Shown piece after piece: positions 1 through 9,100 of a stretch of DNA of 64,000 bases; position 1 is the first letter of the stretch, and each line of letters opens with the position of its first letter. The notes beneath the pieces were generated by a model. It had not been told where the DNA came from, searched no databases, and worked only from the letters and a program-made list of their open reading frames with translations. This DNA is from Longimycelium tulufanense (GTDB lineage Bacteria > Actinomycetota > Actinomycetes > Mycobacteriales > Pseudonocardiaceae). Both the position numbers and the translations under genes were made by a program. The stretch is taken from positions 33,262 through 97,261 of the forward strand of contig NZ_BMMK01000022.1 in assembly GCF_014645795.1 (NCBI RefSeq), written 5' to 3'.

Positions 1-19
1 ACCGCAGGAGGCGGGTTCA

Positions 20-1597
20 ATGTTCTCGTTTCGCTTATCGCTGGATGAACTCGAATTTCGAGGCAAGCTCGAGTGTTGGGTCCCTCACCGGAGCCGTTGG
101 GTCTTCAAGAACAGTTGGATCACACCGCTGGCGAACCCTGCACTCGACTTCGCTGTGGTCGCTGACTCCACCCGCGTCTGCGCCATCGCCCGCGAACGGG
201 TTTTAGATCGAGCACCGCTTGATCCAAGGTTCCTGATCTTCACCCACCCCGCTGTACTCGACGCACTCTTGGCCGAGCTGGAGACGTGGCCAGGCGACTA
301 CACCGTCATCGAGATGCAAGACCAAAGCGCGCGAGTTCGTGCCGGCCGCTTCGGTACTGCCCCGCTCTACCTGGCACCGGCCGGGAAAATCCTTGAAGGT
401 TCATGGAACCTTCCCGATCTCAGGCACCTTCTCAGCGCTGATCGGCTTCGCGACCGTGTAACCGTCCGGGCTCTCACCCGCCAACATCGCTACTCGACGG
501 ATACGCTCTTTCGCGACGTCTACCGCCTCACCGAGCGGGCGACAGCGTCAGCAACTCCTGAACGATTCTCCATCGAGTACCCGAAGCCTGCTGCCCATGT
601 CATGCAGCCCCGCAAGCTGAGACAGGGCGTCGACCCGATCAAAGAGTTCGACCATCTCCTCACAGAGAAGGTAAGCCGGTATCGATGCGAACCGACCGAG
701 ATTGGTGTCGAACTGTCCGGCGGAGTTGACTCCGCCAACGTGGCGTTGTCCGTGGCAAGGCTCTTCCCACAGCAGGTGCGAAGCTACGGGCTGATCATGC
801 CTGGTGATGTGGGTGAGCAGCAGCGGAGCCGCCGAGACCGGTTCGTTCAGACAATTGGAACGCTGGACACAACCGTTACGGCGAGCCATCACCCGCCCTT
901 CTCGCCGGCTGGAGTGCGGGCGCGTGGCATCCCCCATGATCCTGCTGGCGCCTACTATCGGGAAGCGTTCGACGTTCTCCGCGAAGCGGCCTCAGCCCAT
1001 CACGTTCGTCTCCTCTTCACCGGGCACGGTGGCGACGAACTCATGGCACTTTCACCAGACGTGCCAGCGGCGCTAGCGGCAACGCAGGCTGACGTGCCGT
1101 GGCTCACCCAGCAGGCCAAGGAAGCGCTGGAAGAAGTCGACGTCAACCTGGCCCCGGTGCCACCAGTCCCGCTCCCAGCCCTGATGGCATTCATCGTCCG
1201 CAACCCGCCATACCTGCAGGCCGGAATCTGGCCGGTGGCCCCCCTCGCCGACCCCACCACCAGCAGATTCGCCGAACAGCTCCCCGTCGTGTGGCGGCGC
1301 AACAAGGCACTGTTGAGGGAACGCCTCCGACGGGCAGGGAGCACCGAGAGCGACGTGGCCCCGTCCCGGCCGGAGCACTTCCACGACCTCCTTCAACTCG
1401 GTCTCCGTCGCTGCGGGCTACCACTACTTCGGACCATGCTTGATGATTCCGTTCTCGTCGACTGCGGTTACGTCGACCCGGATGCTCTTACCTCGGCGTT
1501 CCGACAGGCGCAGGGAGCCAAGGAGGTTCCGTCGCTGCTCTGCGACACACTCGTCCTCGAAACCGGGCTACGCAGCCTCTTGGAGGGCCATCAGTGA
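20..1597 (+). CDS. Asparagine-synthase-like ATP-dependent amide ligase
   Basis: A 525-residue protein. The second half carries the PP-loop ATP pyrophosphatase motif SGGVDSA (about residue 233) and the downstream GHGGDEL motif (about residue 335), both diagnostic of the synthetase domain of the AsnB family. This domain adenylates a carboxylate for amide formation. The first 180 residues occupy the place of the glutaminase domain but show no N-terminal catalytic Cys after Met, so glutamine hydrolysis is unlikely. Such N-terminally degenerate AsnB homologues occur in lasso-peptide and other natural-product pathways. No precursor peptide is visible here because the upstream DNA is outside the window. 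The start has a good Shine-Dalgarno (ggaggcgg). The stop overlaps the GTG of the methyltransferase, so the two are translationally coupled. Confidence 0.8.
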   Translation: MFSFRLSLDELEFRGKLECWVPHRSRWVFKNSWITPLANPALDFAVVADSTRVCAIARERVLDRAPLDPRFLIFTHPAVLDALLAELETWPGDYTVIEMQDQSARVRAGRFGTAPLYLAPAGKILEGSWNLPDLRHLLSADRLRDRVTVRALTRQHRYSTDTLFRDVYRLTERATASATPERFSIEYPKPAAHVMQPRKLRQGVDPIKEFDHLLTEKVSRYRCEPTEIGVELSGGVDSANVALSVARLFPQQVRSYGLIMPGDVGEQQRSRRDRFVQTIGTLDTTVTASHHPPFSPAGVRARGIPHDPAGAYYREAFDVLREAASAHHVRLLFTGHGGDELMALSPDVPAALAATQADVPWLTQQAKEALEEVDVNLAPVPPVPLPALMAFIVRNPPYLQAGIWPVAPLADPTTSRFAEQLPVVWRRNKALLRERLRRAGSTESDVAPSRPEHFHDLLQLGLRRCGLPLLRTMLDDSVLVDCGYVDPDALTSAFRQAQGAKEVPSLLCDTLVLETGLRSLLEGHQ

Positions 1598-2340
1598 CAG
1601 GCTTGGCATCGTCCAACATCGCCTACCGCGATCCTGAGCTGTACGACCGAATGCGCACGGACGACCACGCGGTGGTCGATCGATGCGTGGAGCTCATCGA
1701 CCAGCATGGTCCGCCCGGAGCCCGCACCCTTGTGGACTTCGGCTGCGGCACGGGGCGCGACCTCGACCAGGTGAGCCGCCGCTTCGACGGGACAGGTGTG
1801 GATCTGAACCCCGCGATGGTCAACCACGCCCACGAACGCCGCCCCCACCTCGACGTGCGGCTCGGCGACATGCGGAACTTCCGCCTCGGCCACACCGTCG
1901 ACGTGCTGCTCTGTCTGGGGAACTCAATGGCGTACCTGCACAGCCTGAACGACCTGCAGGCCGCCGTGAGCACCTTCGCCGCGCACGCCCACCCAGGGAC
2001 ACTGCTGGTCATCGAAACGCTGATCAGTGCGGTGCCCGCAAGCCCACCACGCACGTCCGATGTCGAGCACGGCGGCATCCGGGCGGAGGTCACCGTCAGT
2101 ACAGAGTGGAACCTCCGCAAACAGATCTCGACGACGCATCGGACCTGGAGGTTCACCGACGGCCGTTGCGAGAGCGACCACCTTTGCCGCCGGGTGATCT
2201 TCCCTCGGGAGATGGACCTCCTCCTCGGCGGAAGGGGCTTCGAGATCCTCTCGATGTCGAACCCGCGTGATGACCAGGAGCTTCGCGGGCCGGGAGCGCT
2301 CGTCGCAGCGCGCTACACCGCACTCACTACGTCCACGTGA
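1594..2340 (+). CDS. Class I SAM-dependent methyltransferase
   Basis: A 248-residue protein with the SAM-binding motif I VDFGCGTGRDL (about residues 48-58), an acidic motif-II position (GTGVDLNP) and a LLCLGNS motif typical of small-molecule methyltransferases of the Methyltransf_25 type. The GTG start overlaps the stop of the asparagine-synthase-like gene in a GTGA arrangement, so both probably act in one pathway. The substrate cannot be read from the sequence. A further GTG overlaps this gene's own stop at 2337, as if a third gene once followed. Confidence 0.85.
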   Translation: MTGLASSNIAYRDPELYDRMRTDDHAVVDRCVELIDQHGPPGARTLVDFGCGTGRDLDQVSRRFDGTGVDLNPAMVNHAHERRPHLDVRLGDMRNFRLGHTVDVLLCLGNSMAYLHSLNDLQAAVSTFAAHAHPGTLLVIETLISAVPASPPRTSDVEHGGIRAEVTVSTEWNLRKQISTTHRTWRFTDGRCESDHLCRRVIFPREMDLLLGGRGFEILSMSNPRDDQELRGPGALVAARYTALTTST

Positions 2341-2400
2341 ACCTCCGGACATGGCATCGACTGATCGTTGATACAAGACGAGGGCAGTCAACAGAACTGC
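2337..2400 (+). pseudogene. 5' stub of a third operon gene cut at a junction
   Basis: A GTG at 2337 overlaps the methyltransferase stop (GTGA), the same coupling used between the two preceding genes. It begins MNLRTWHRLIVDTRRG. After roughly 20 codons the composition changes to a Pro/Ala/Arg string typical of a shadow frame over a different gene, the Cys-rich remnant read in another frame. I infer that the native gene is cut near 2370-2400. The exact breakpoint cannot be placed by eye. Confidence 0.4.
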
Positions 2401-2755
2401 CCCCACGCCGCCACCCGCCGCTGTCTACGCCGCCGGCGCCCGCTGCGGCTGCCCCTCGTGCGCCAGCGGGGGCTGGTACGCCGAGAGCCCGGCCTGCCGG
2501 TTCTGGCGTGCCCACTGCGGGGCCTGCTCCGGCGCCCGCACCTTCATCGAGTTCACCGACCACGGCCGTCGCGCCCGGGAGTGCCTGCTGTGCCGGGATG
2601 CCTGGCACGAGGCGGTGCGTTTCTTCCGCGACGCGCTGCGTGACCCGACCGTGGTCGCCCGCCGACTGCGGGAGGAGGCGGCGCGTCGTCGGCGTGAACA
2701 CGACGGCTTCACCGGTGCCGCAGCCGGCGTGACCGTCGACGAGGATCACCGGTGA
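2372..2755 (+). pseudogene. Start-less remnant of a Cys-rich (zinc-finger-like) protein
   Basis: The frame is open from the stop at 2369-2371 to the stop at 2753-2755 but has no ATG, GTG or TTG before the last third. The translation is clearly protein-like: it contains CGCPSC, then CRFW, HCGAC and CLLC pairs over about 45 residues, and ends in a charged helix with VVARRLREEAARRR. Four paired-Cys motifs suggest zinc binding. With no start codon this is most likely the 3' part of a gene whose 5' end was lost at a recombination junction near 2.4 kb. An unannotated frameshift is the alternative. Confidence 0.55.
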
Positions 2756-2832
2756 CCGTCGGGCGCACCGCGCCGCATCACCGGGTCGCGCTCTCCCTGG
2801 TGGCTCAGGCCGTGGTGCTAGACGGTCGCCTC

Positions 2833-3519
2833 TCAAGCACCGCCCACCGTGGACCCACCCGTGTCACCGTCCGCGTCCGTGGCGGGAACGGGGCGTGGGC
2901 CCGAGCGGTGCGGCGGAGACGGCGTGCCCGCCTCGCCCTGGTGGCGTGACGTTCCGGCGGTGTTCTCCGGGGGCGTCGGACTCGGGCCGCCCGTCCCGGC
3001 CGGCCCCCTCGGGGGCGTCGCCGTGGCCGTGCGCGGAGGCGGAGCACTGCCGCGCTGGCCGGTCGGCGGCACGGGAGTGAGGGCCTCGCCCGGAGCCTGG
3101 CGGCCGACGGCGATCAGCCGCCGCGCCTCCCGCTGGCTGACCTCCAGCAGGTCGGCCACCTGCTCCACCGTGCGACCTGCCTCGTGAATAGCCAGGGCGG
3201 CGCGGGCCCGGGCGACCCGCGCCCCGCTGACCTTCTGCTCGGCGGCCTCCCGCAGCCGACTCACCTTGGTCTCGTGCTCGCGGACTTTCTCCTGCAGCCG
3301 CTGTTCGACGGCCTCGATCTGCTCCCCGGCCGCGATGAACGCGCCGAGTGCCTGTTCGACGCGCTGCTCCCGCTGGCGCTGTTCGGCCAGTTGCCGGGCG
3401 TTGCGCTCCCGCGCCCGCTCCAGCTGCCGGACCACCTTGGGAGCCCGGCGCCTCCGCCGACCCGTGTGCGAGGTTGTCGTCGGCGTGGCCGCACCGTCCT
3501 GGTCCTGACCGATCCCCAT
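2833..3519 (-). CDS. Coiled-coil protein with HTH-like segment
   Basis: A 228-residue protein of unknown function. The N-terminal half is a long basic and acidic helix rich in Arg, Glu and Gln (about residues 30-105), a probable coiled coil. It is followed by a helix-turn-helix-like stretch, GRTVEQVADLLEVSQREARRL. The last 90 residues are Pro/Gly/Thr-rich and probably disordered. A second ATG 15 bases upstream (3534) is possible; the inner one is preferred because a purine-rich ggggga lies 8 bases before it. It precedes a long non-coding segment next to the relaxase region, which fits a plasmid or ICE accessory DNA-binding protein, but that role is inference. Confidence 0.65.
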   Translation of the reverse strand: MGIGQDQDGAATPTTTSHTGRRRRRAPKVVRQLERARERNARQLAEQRQREQRVEQALGAFIAAGEQIEAVEQRLQEKVREHETKVSRLREAAEQKVSGARVARARAALAIHEAGRTVEQVADLLEVSQREARRLIAVGRQAPGEALTPVPPTGQRGSAPPPRTATATPPRGPAGTGGPSPTPPENTAGTSRHQGEAGTPSPPHRSGPRPVPATDADGDTGGSTVGGA

Positions 3520-4120
3520 CGCATGATCCCCCATGACGCCACGCTAACCCGGGCAGCACCACAAGGGGGTCGCTTTCGCGGGCGGAAACCCCGCCGCGGC
3601 ACACCACGACACCCGAGACCTCTCGGTGCCCTGGGGCGTTGCCCCGACACGCGGCAGGAGGAGGGGCCGCGGAGATGGCAAAGGCGTGCCCCGCCGAAGC
3701 CGGACACGCCCGGTGTGCCATGCGCAGCAAGCCCCGAAGGGCTCACCACCCTCACGGGCGGCTCCGCCAAGAACTGCGCGACACGCGCGCCAGGGATCTG
3801 CAGGCACCAAGCAAGCCGGAACCCGACGCAGGGGCCAGTGTAACGGCGATCGACTCCGTGGGACAGTCACCCCGCGATGCCGCGCGCCCCGGGTGGCCGG
3901 GCTAGCCCGCCAGGGCGCCGGGACCGGCCGGTAACGGCGAACACGACCGGACAGCGCGGCGTGACGACCGCACAGTGCGAACCCCCTCATGCCCCCAGGG
4001 TCTTCTGCCGCGGCCGCCCCGCACCAGGCACTGCCCACACTCTTCCCCGCACGCTCCGAAGATTCACTCCCTTGGTCTCACCGTCGCGGCACAATTATCG
4101 ACGCACAGGGAGGAGAAAGG

Positions 4121-4180
4121 GTGGCAATCACCTTATTCGACAATTGCGCGGACGGGGAATGTCACCTCTGTGCGGGGTGA
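4121..4180 (+). CDS. Candidate 19-residue Cys-rich peptide
   Basis: GTG start preceded by a near-ideal Shine-Dalgarno (gggaggag, 5 bases away). It encodes MAITLFDNCADGECHLCAG, with three Cys in a CxxxxCxxC pattern and a TTA leucine codon, rare in such GC-rich genomes. A possible promoter (TTGGTC at 4072-4077, AATTAT at 4093-4098) lies just upstream. It could be a regulatory leader peptide or a small metal-binding protein. Chance is also possible at this length. Confidence 0.3.
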   Translation: MAITLFDNCADGECHLCAG

Positions 4181-4260
4181 AAAAGGCGTGGTGTCCAGCA
4201 GGTGCCCAATCTGACGCCCGGGACTCCAAAGGGGGGCGGCGCATTGTGTCCGGGCCGCCC

Positions 4261-4389
4261 CTCCAGATCCAAGGAACCTGGCCCCAATCCGCCCAGGTGA
4301 ACTGCGGCCGGCGGTTCCCGCCCGACGCTTTCTGTTCCGCGCCCCGCAGTCCACCCGGCCGGAACAGGCCAGAACCCTTGGATCTGGAG
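4261..4389. repeat. Interrupted inverted repeat, arms 14 + 5 bp
   Basis: CTCCAGATCCAAGG at 4261-4274 is the exact reverse complement of 4376-4389. After a 4-base mismatch on each side the pairing resumes with TGGCC (4279-4283) against GGCCA (4367-4371). The enclosed 83 bases could form a further hairpin. The geometry suits a structured RNA, a replication or transfer origin, or old element ends. Confidence 0.6.
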
Positions 4390-4417
4390 CCTCTGCGGCC
4401 CTTGCAGGGGTCATTAA

Positions 4418-4442
4418 GGGGCAGGGGGCGAGCCCCTGCCCC
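4418..4442. terminator. Strong 10-bp GC hairpin
   Basis: GGGGCAGGGG pairs perfectly with CCCCTGCCCC around a 5-base loop. No T-run follows on either strand, so it may be a terminator of the GC-only actinobacterial type or a structural element of the surrounding non-coding segment. Confidence 0.45.
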
Positions 4443-4533
4443 CAGTCGGCGCGCCGCCCCCCTTCTCCGCCCCTCAGCGGAGGGTCACCGCAACCTGACG
4501 GGAGGGTGACGAAATGACCCAAACAATCGACTA

Positions 4534-4592
4534 GTAAATTCGGGTGACAGCCCCTCTGGAAGTTGTGTAAATTCCGGCCGACAGGCTATGAT
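4534..4592 (+). promoter_or_regulatory. Promoter with overlapping direct repeats
   Basis: TTGTGT (4563-4568) and TATGAT (4587-4592) are 18 bases apart, a good housekeeping-sigma promoter. Two related blocks beginning GTAAATTC, each containing GACAG (from 4534 and from 4567, 33 bp apart or about three helical turns), sit upstream of and inside it, as expected of a repressor operator. The -10 box contains the outermost possible ATG (4588) of the next frame, so translation must begin further in. Confidence 0.5.
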
Positions 4593-4659
4593 AAGAGCAT
4601 CAGAAACACCGGGAACGCCAAGCCCGGGATCTGCAAAACCAACAGTGGAGACTTTTCTT

Positions 4660-5640
4660 ATGTCGCATTCTGTGGCGATTTCTGACGAGATCACCGAACT
4701 GGCTGCCCTGGTCAAGGCTGGGGACCTGGCCGCCGCCCGCCGCCGCGCCCGTACCCTGCTGGACACCGTCAACCCCGAGACGCTGGCCATCCTGGCCCGC
4801 TGCGTGGCCACCCTGGAGCGTTACCCCTTCCCGTCCGCCCTGCCCCGCCTGCGCCAAGCATGGCGCGACCACCCCAACCACCGCGACCTGATCGCCGCGT
4901 GCGTGCCCGACACCGACCCCGGTGTCTACCGCCCCGACATCCAGCCCGCCCGCCCGAACCGCTACGGCCGCCACAACTACCGCGCCCCGCGCGACCACCG
5001 CACCTGGACCGACCCCACTCGCCGCCGCGCCCGCCGGATCCAGCGCGAGGAACCCCGCACCGCCACCGAGTATTTCGACTCCCGGGCGGGCGTGGACGAC
5101 GCCCCGGCACGCGCCGAGCGCCCCATCGGTTACGCCCTGGACTACGACAAGGCCGCTGTCCCGGACGTGCGCGGGCTGCCGTGCGTGGCCTGTTGGCTGG
5201 AACGCTCCCGTGCCGACGTGCACGCCCGTCGCGCCCGTGCCGGCCACGGTGACGACGGACTGTGCCACGACTGTCGGGAGCGTGGCCGCCCCGGCATCCC
5301 CGAACTGCCACCCGGTCACACCCTGGCCGACGCGGTCGCCGCCCGGTGCGCCCACATCGCCGCCCACACCGGCAACGCCGCCCACGCGATCCTGCGCCGG
5401 GAATGGCAGCGCGCCGGCCACCGGGCCCACCGCGACCTCATCGCCGCATGGGTGCAGGCCCACCCCCTGCCTGCCACCACCCAGGACGACACCCCGACCG
5501 AGCCCGCCCCGTCGGCCGCCCCCGCCGGGTGCGTGACCTGTGGCGACCTCCGGCAGGTACGCGACGGCCTGTGTGTGGACTGCCGCAAGCTAGACGACGG
5601 CCCCACCGATGACGCCGCCGCACCACCACGCGCTGCGTAG
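4660..5640 (+). CDS. Cys-pair (zinc-ribbon-like) protein of unknown function
   Basis: A 326-residue protein. I chose the ATG at 4660 because ggag lies 9 bases upstream and the promoter -10 box covers the outer ATG. The N-terminal 65 residues are helical and Ala/Leu/Arg-rich, and the middle is basic. The C-terminal half has two Cys-pair modules, CVACW...CHDC and CVTC...CVDC, likely zinc sites, and ends in an acidic tail. It has its own promoter and a strong terminator, and it lies upstream of the relaxase, so it may be an element-specific DNA-binding or copy-control protein. The family is not recognised. Confidence 0.7.
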   Translation: MSHSVAISDEITELAALVKAGDLAAARRRARTLLDTVNPETLAILARCVATLERYPFPSALPRLRQAWRDHPNHRDLIAACVPDTDPGVYRPDIQPARPNRYGRHNYRAPRDHRTWTDPTRRRARRIQREEPRTATEYFDSRAGVDDAPARAERPIGYALDYDKAAVPDVRGLPCVACWLERSRADVHARRARAGHGDDGLCHDCRERGRPGIPELPPGHTLADAVAARCAHIAAHTGNAAHAILRREWQRAGHRAHRDLIAAWVQAHPLPATTQDDTPTEPAPSAAPAGCVTCGDLRQVRDGLCVDCRKLDDGPTDDAAAPPRAA

Positions 5641-5658
5641 CGGCCACCCCGCCACCAA

Positions 5659-5693
5659 GGCCCCCGGTTCATTCTGAACTGGGGGCCCTTTTT
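5659..5693 (+). terminator. Rho-independent terminator
   Basis: A 13-bp stem (one G:U pair), ggcccccggttca against tgaactgggggcc with a 3-base loop, followed by a run of five T. It begins 18 bases after the stop of the Cys-pair protein. Confidence 0.9.
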
Positions 5694-5820
5694 CGTGCCC
5701 GCCACCGATTCCCCACGCTTTGCCCGACTGCCCGGCAGTCCCTGACAGCCGATCCCCGGCGCCCCCGCCGCCCGCCGCGCTGACGAGTCGACCGGAGCGG
5801 GACAGGACCAGGGCAAAGGC

Positions 5821-6096
5821 TTACCAGGAGTGGACGGGTGGCGTGCCGTGGTGCTGGTACCACCGCCGTCCGCAGTAGACGACCCAGCCCACGCGCCGCA
5901 GATCCTCCAGGCGACGCCGGGCGACACGGGGCGGAATCCCCGCCCGGTGCGCGATCTCCTCAGTGGTCAGGCCATCTATCCAGGGGCCCGGTCGTAGGCC
6001 GGTGCCTACCCCGGCGATCCACCGCACCAACCGCCCCAGCATGGGCTGCCCCTTCCCGCTTTTCGCATCCTCCCGAACCCCCGCTGACCTCGCCAT
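5821..6096 (-). CDS. Small winged-helix DNA-binding protein
   Basis: A 91-residue protein. Residues 35-75 (GLTTEEIAHRAGIPPRVARR, then RLEDLRRVGWVVYCGRRWY) match a winged helix: a recognition helix followed by a wing ending in a short beta strand with a Tyr. The ATG at 6096 has gggagg 10 bases upstream; an outer GTG at 6114 would overlap that ribosome site. It is divergent from the relaxase gene with 103 bases between them, so it is a natural candidate for the regulator of mobilisation. No ligand domain is present. Confidence 0.7.
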   Translation of the reverse strand: MARSAGVREDAKSGKGQPMLGRLVRWIAGVGTGLRPGPWIDGLTTEEIAHRAGIPPRVARRRLEDLRRVGWVVYCGRRWYQHHGTPPVHSW

Positions 6097-6199
6097 ACCG
6101 GTCGAGCCTCCCACGCTCCCCCGCCAAAGCGCATCACACCTCTGGCACTATCAGTGTGCGGACGGTCGTGCGCGGCCAGGCTGGGGGTGATGGCCGGTG

Positions 6200-9100
6200 A
6201 TGACGCTGCATGTGTTGCACGCCGGTGACGGCTACACCTACCTCACCCGGCAAGTGGCGTCCGGCGATGTGAAGCGCAACGCCAAGGACCCGTTGATTGC
6301 CTACTACCACTCCACCGGTGCCCCACCGGGGCAGTGGGTAGGCTCGGGGTGCGCTGATCTGGACGTCTCCGGCGAGGTGTCCGAGGCACAGATGCAGGCC
6401 CTGTTTGGTGAAGGGTTGCACCCCGATGCGGACAACATGATCGCCGCGGCGGTGGCTGCGGGCACCGATATCGCTGACGCGATCAACGCGGTCCGGCTTG
6501 GGCGCCGCTTCGTCATCTACGACAAGCACATTCCGCTGGTGCGACAGCTGGCCGACGCTTACACACGATTCGCCCAGGCGCATCAGCGGCGCCCGACGAT
6601 CGAGGAACGACGCACGATCAAGGAGCAAACGGCTTACAGCCTGCTCATGACCGTGGACCCGCAGCGAAACTGGACCAAGAGTGAGATCCGCGCCTACATC
6701 ACCAACGTGTTGGGCAGGGCCCGCCAGCCCGTCGCGGGTTTCGACTGTGTGTTCACACCGGTGAAGTCGGTCAGCGTGCTGTGGGCACTCGGCGGACACC
6801 AAGTCCGCCAAGCCGTGGAGGCCGCACACGAGGCAGCCTGGCGTGATGCCCTGGCCTACGGTGAGAAGGAAGGCGCCTTCACCCGCGTCGGCGCCGGCGG
6901 GGTGGCCCAGGTGGAGACGTCCGGCTTCGTGGCAACGGCGTTTACGCACCGGGATAGCCGCGCCGGTGATCCGAACTTGCACACGCACGTGGCCATTTCG
7001 AATCGGGTGCTGGCCGCGGACGGGAAGTGGCGCACGTTGGACTCCCGCCAGATGCATCGCATCGCGGTGAGCATGAGCGAGCGGTACAACGCGCGCCTGG
7101 AAGACATCGTGACCCGACAGCTTGGGGCGCGGTGGACCGAGCGGAGCAAGGGGCCGTCGAAGCAGCCCGTCCGGGAAATCGCGGGCATCCCCGAGGAACT
7201 GATTCTGGGCTTCTCGCAGCGGCGCACGCAAATCGAAGCCGGGTATGAGCAGTTGGTCACCGAGTATGTGCGCCGACACGGCTACACCCCGCCGCGCACG
7301 GTGCAGCTCAAGCTTGCCCAGCAAGCATGTGTGGAGGAACGCCCCGCCAAGGGAAGGCACTACACCCTCGCCGAGCAGGTTGACCGGTGGCTTTCACGGG
7401 CGGGCGAGTTGCTGCCCGGGGTCGAGATCGGTGCGATGATCCGGGCGGTCTTAGGGCGGGCGCCGAGCGGCCCAAGCGCCAACCAGGTCAACGTCCACCA
7501 GGTCGCCGCGAAGGTCGTCGACGCGGTGTCGGAGCACCGGTCCACGTGGGCGGTCTACCACGTGCGCGCCGAGGCGGAGCGACAAGTACGCGGCGTACAG
7601 GTGGCCTCATCGGACGAGCGGGACCAGCTGGTCGAGGCGATCGTGACCCGAGCGTTGCAGGCGGAGTCGATCCGCCTCGACGTCGACCTCGAGGACGTTC
7701 CCACCCTGTTGCAGCGGTCCACAGGTGAATCGCTCTATCGGCGTCGTGGCGCCGACCGCTACACCTCACACGCGCTGCTGGACGCCGAACAGCGGCTGCT
7801 CACCGACTCCCAGCGCCGACGCGGCCCTGCGGTCCCGGCGGCCAGCATCGACGCCGCGATCGCTCGACTGGAGCGCCAGGAGCGGAAAGCCACGAAGACC
7901 CTCAACCCCGGTCAGCGGCACCTCGTGCACCACTTCGTCGGTTCCGGTCGCGCCCTCGCGGTCGGGATCGGACCACCCGGCACCGGTAAGAGCACCGCCA
8001 TGCGGGCGGTGCGTGCCGCGTGGGAATCCACCGGCGGCCGGGTGATCGGACTGGCCCCCTCCGCTGCGGCCGCCTCCGTGCTCGGTGACGAGCTGGGTGT
8101 GCCCGCCGACACCCTGCACAGCCTTGGTGTGGCATGGCGGTCCGGGCACGACGTCGATGTGCAGGCCGGCGACATGCTGCTGGTGGATGAGGCGGGCATG
8201 GCCGGTACCCGCATGCTCGACCAGGTGCGCGCTCTTGCCGAAGAACGCGGTGCGGTGATGCGGCTGGTCGGTGACCATCGGCAGCTCACCGCGGTGGAGG
8301 CCGGTGGTGCCCTGCGGCTGATTCATCACGAGACCGGCGGGGTTGAGCTGACCGAGGTGCGCCGGTTCACCGACCCCACCGAAGCAGAGACGCTGTTGAA
8401 ATTCCGGGTCGGGGACCCGACGGCGGTGCGGTGGTACGCCGCTCACGGCCGGCTGCGAGGCGGTGTCCGTGCGGCGCTGCTGGACCAGCTCTACACCGAC
8501 TGGCATGCCGACCAGACAGCCGGCCGGATTTCCATCATGGTGAGTGACACCAACGACACGGTGCGCGAGCTGTCGACCCGGGCGCAGTTCGCCCGACGGG
8601 CCGAAGGTCTGGCCGAGAGCCGCGGTGTGACGCTGCATGACGGCACGACGGCGGGTGTGGGTGACCGCATCGTCACGCGTCTTAATCGGCGCCGGCTGCC
8701 GGTGCTCGGCGCGCGTGACTACGTCAAGAACGGCGATTTGTGGGAGGTGGAAAAGCGGTACCGTGACGGGCGGCTGCGGGTCCGCCACGTTCGTCACGGC
8801 GGCCGCGTCACGCTCCCGGCGGACTACGTCGCGGACTGGGTGGAACTCGGCTACGCCGCCACGATTTACCGCTCCCAGGGCCTCACCGTGGAGATCAGCC
8901 GCGCCCACCTGTCCCCCCACACCACCCGCGAGAGCGCCGTGGTCGCGCTGTCCCGTGGCACCGACGCCAACTACGGCTACCTCGAGACCGACCAGCTGTT
9001 CGGCCTGGACGAGCCCGAGACGTTGCCCGGTGACCTGTTCTACCGCTACCGCAACCACACCGCCGAGGAACAGGCCCTGGCCACGATCCTGCATCGCGAC

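Larger units (their letters stand above)
3535..4659. other. 1.1 kb non-coding segment, candidate origin or transfer region
   Basis: No gene-length frame with protein-like composition is visible on either strand. The segment holds a near-perfect interrupted inverted repeat (4261-4389), a strong hairpin (4418-4442), a ten-base direct repeat GTAACGGCGA at 3840-3849 and 3931-3940, one tiny ORF with a strong ribosome site (4121-4180) and a promoter at its right end. It lies between mobilisation-type genes, so an origin of replication or transfer, or a structured RNA, is plausible. None is proven by the sequence. Confidence 0.5.

Noticed and set aside
2833-3730. 288-residue alternative leftward frame over the coiled-coil gene
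   Set aside because: Composition is Arg/Gly/Ala-rich without heptad pattern or motifs. The 228-residue frame shows the coiled coil and HTH.
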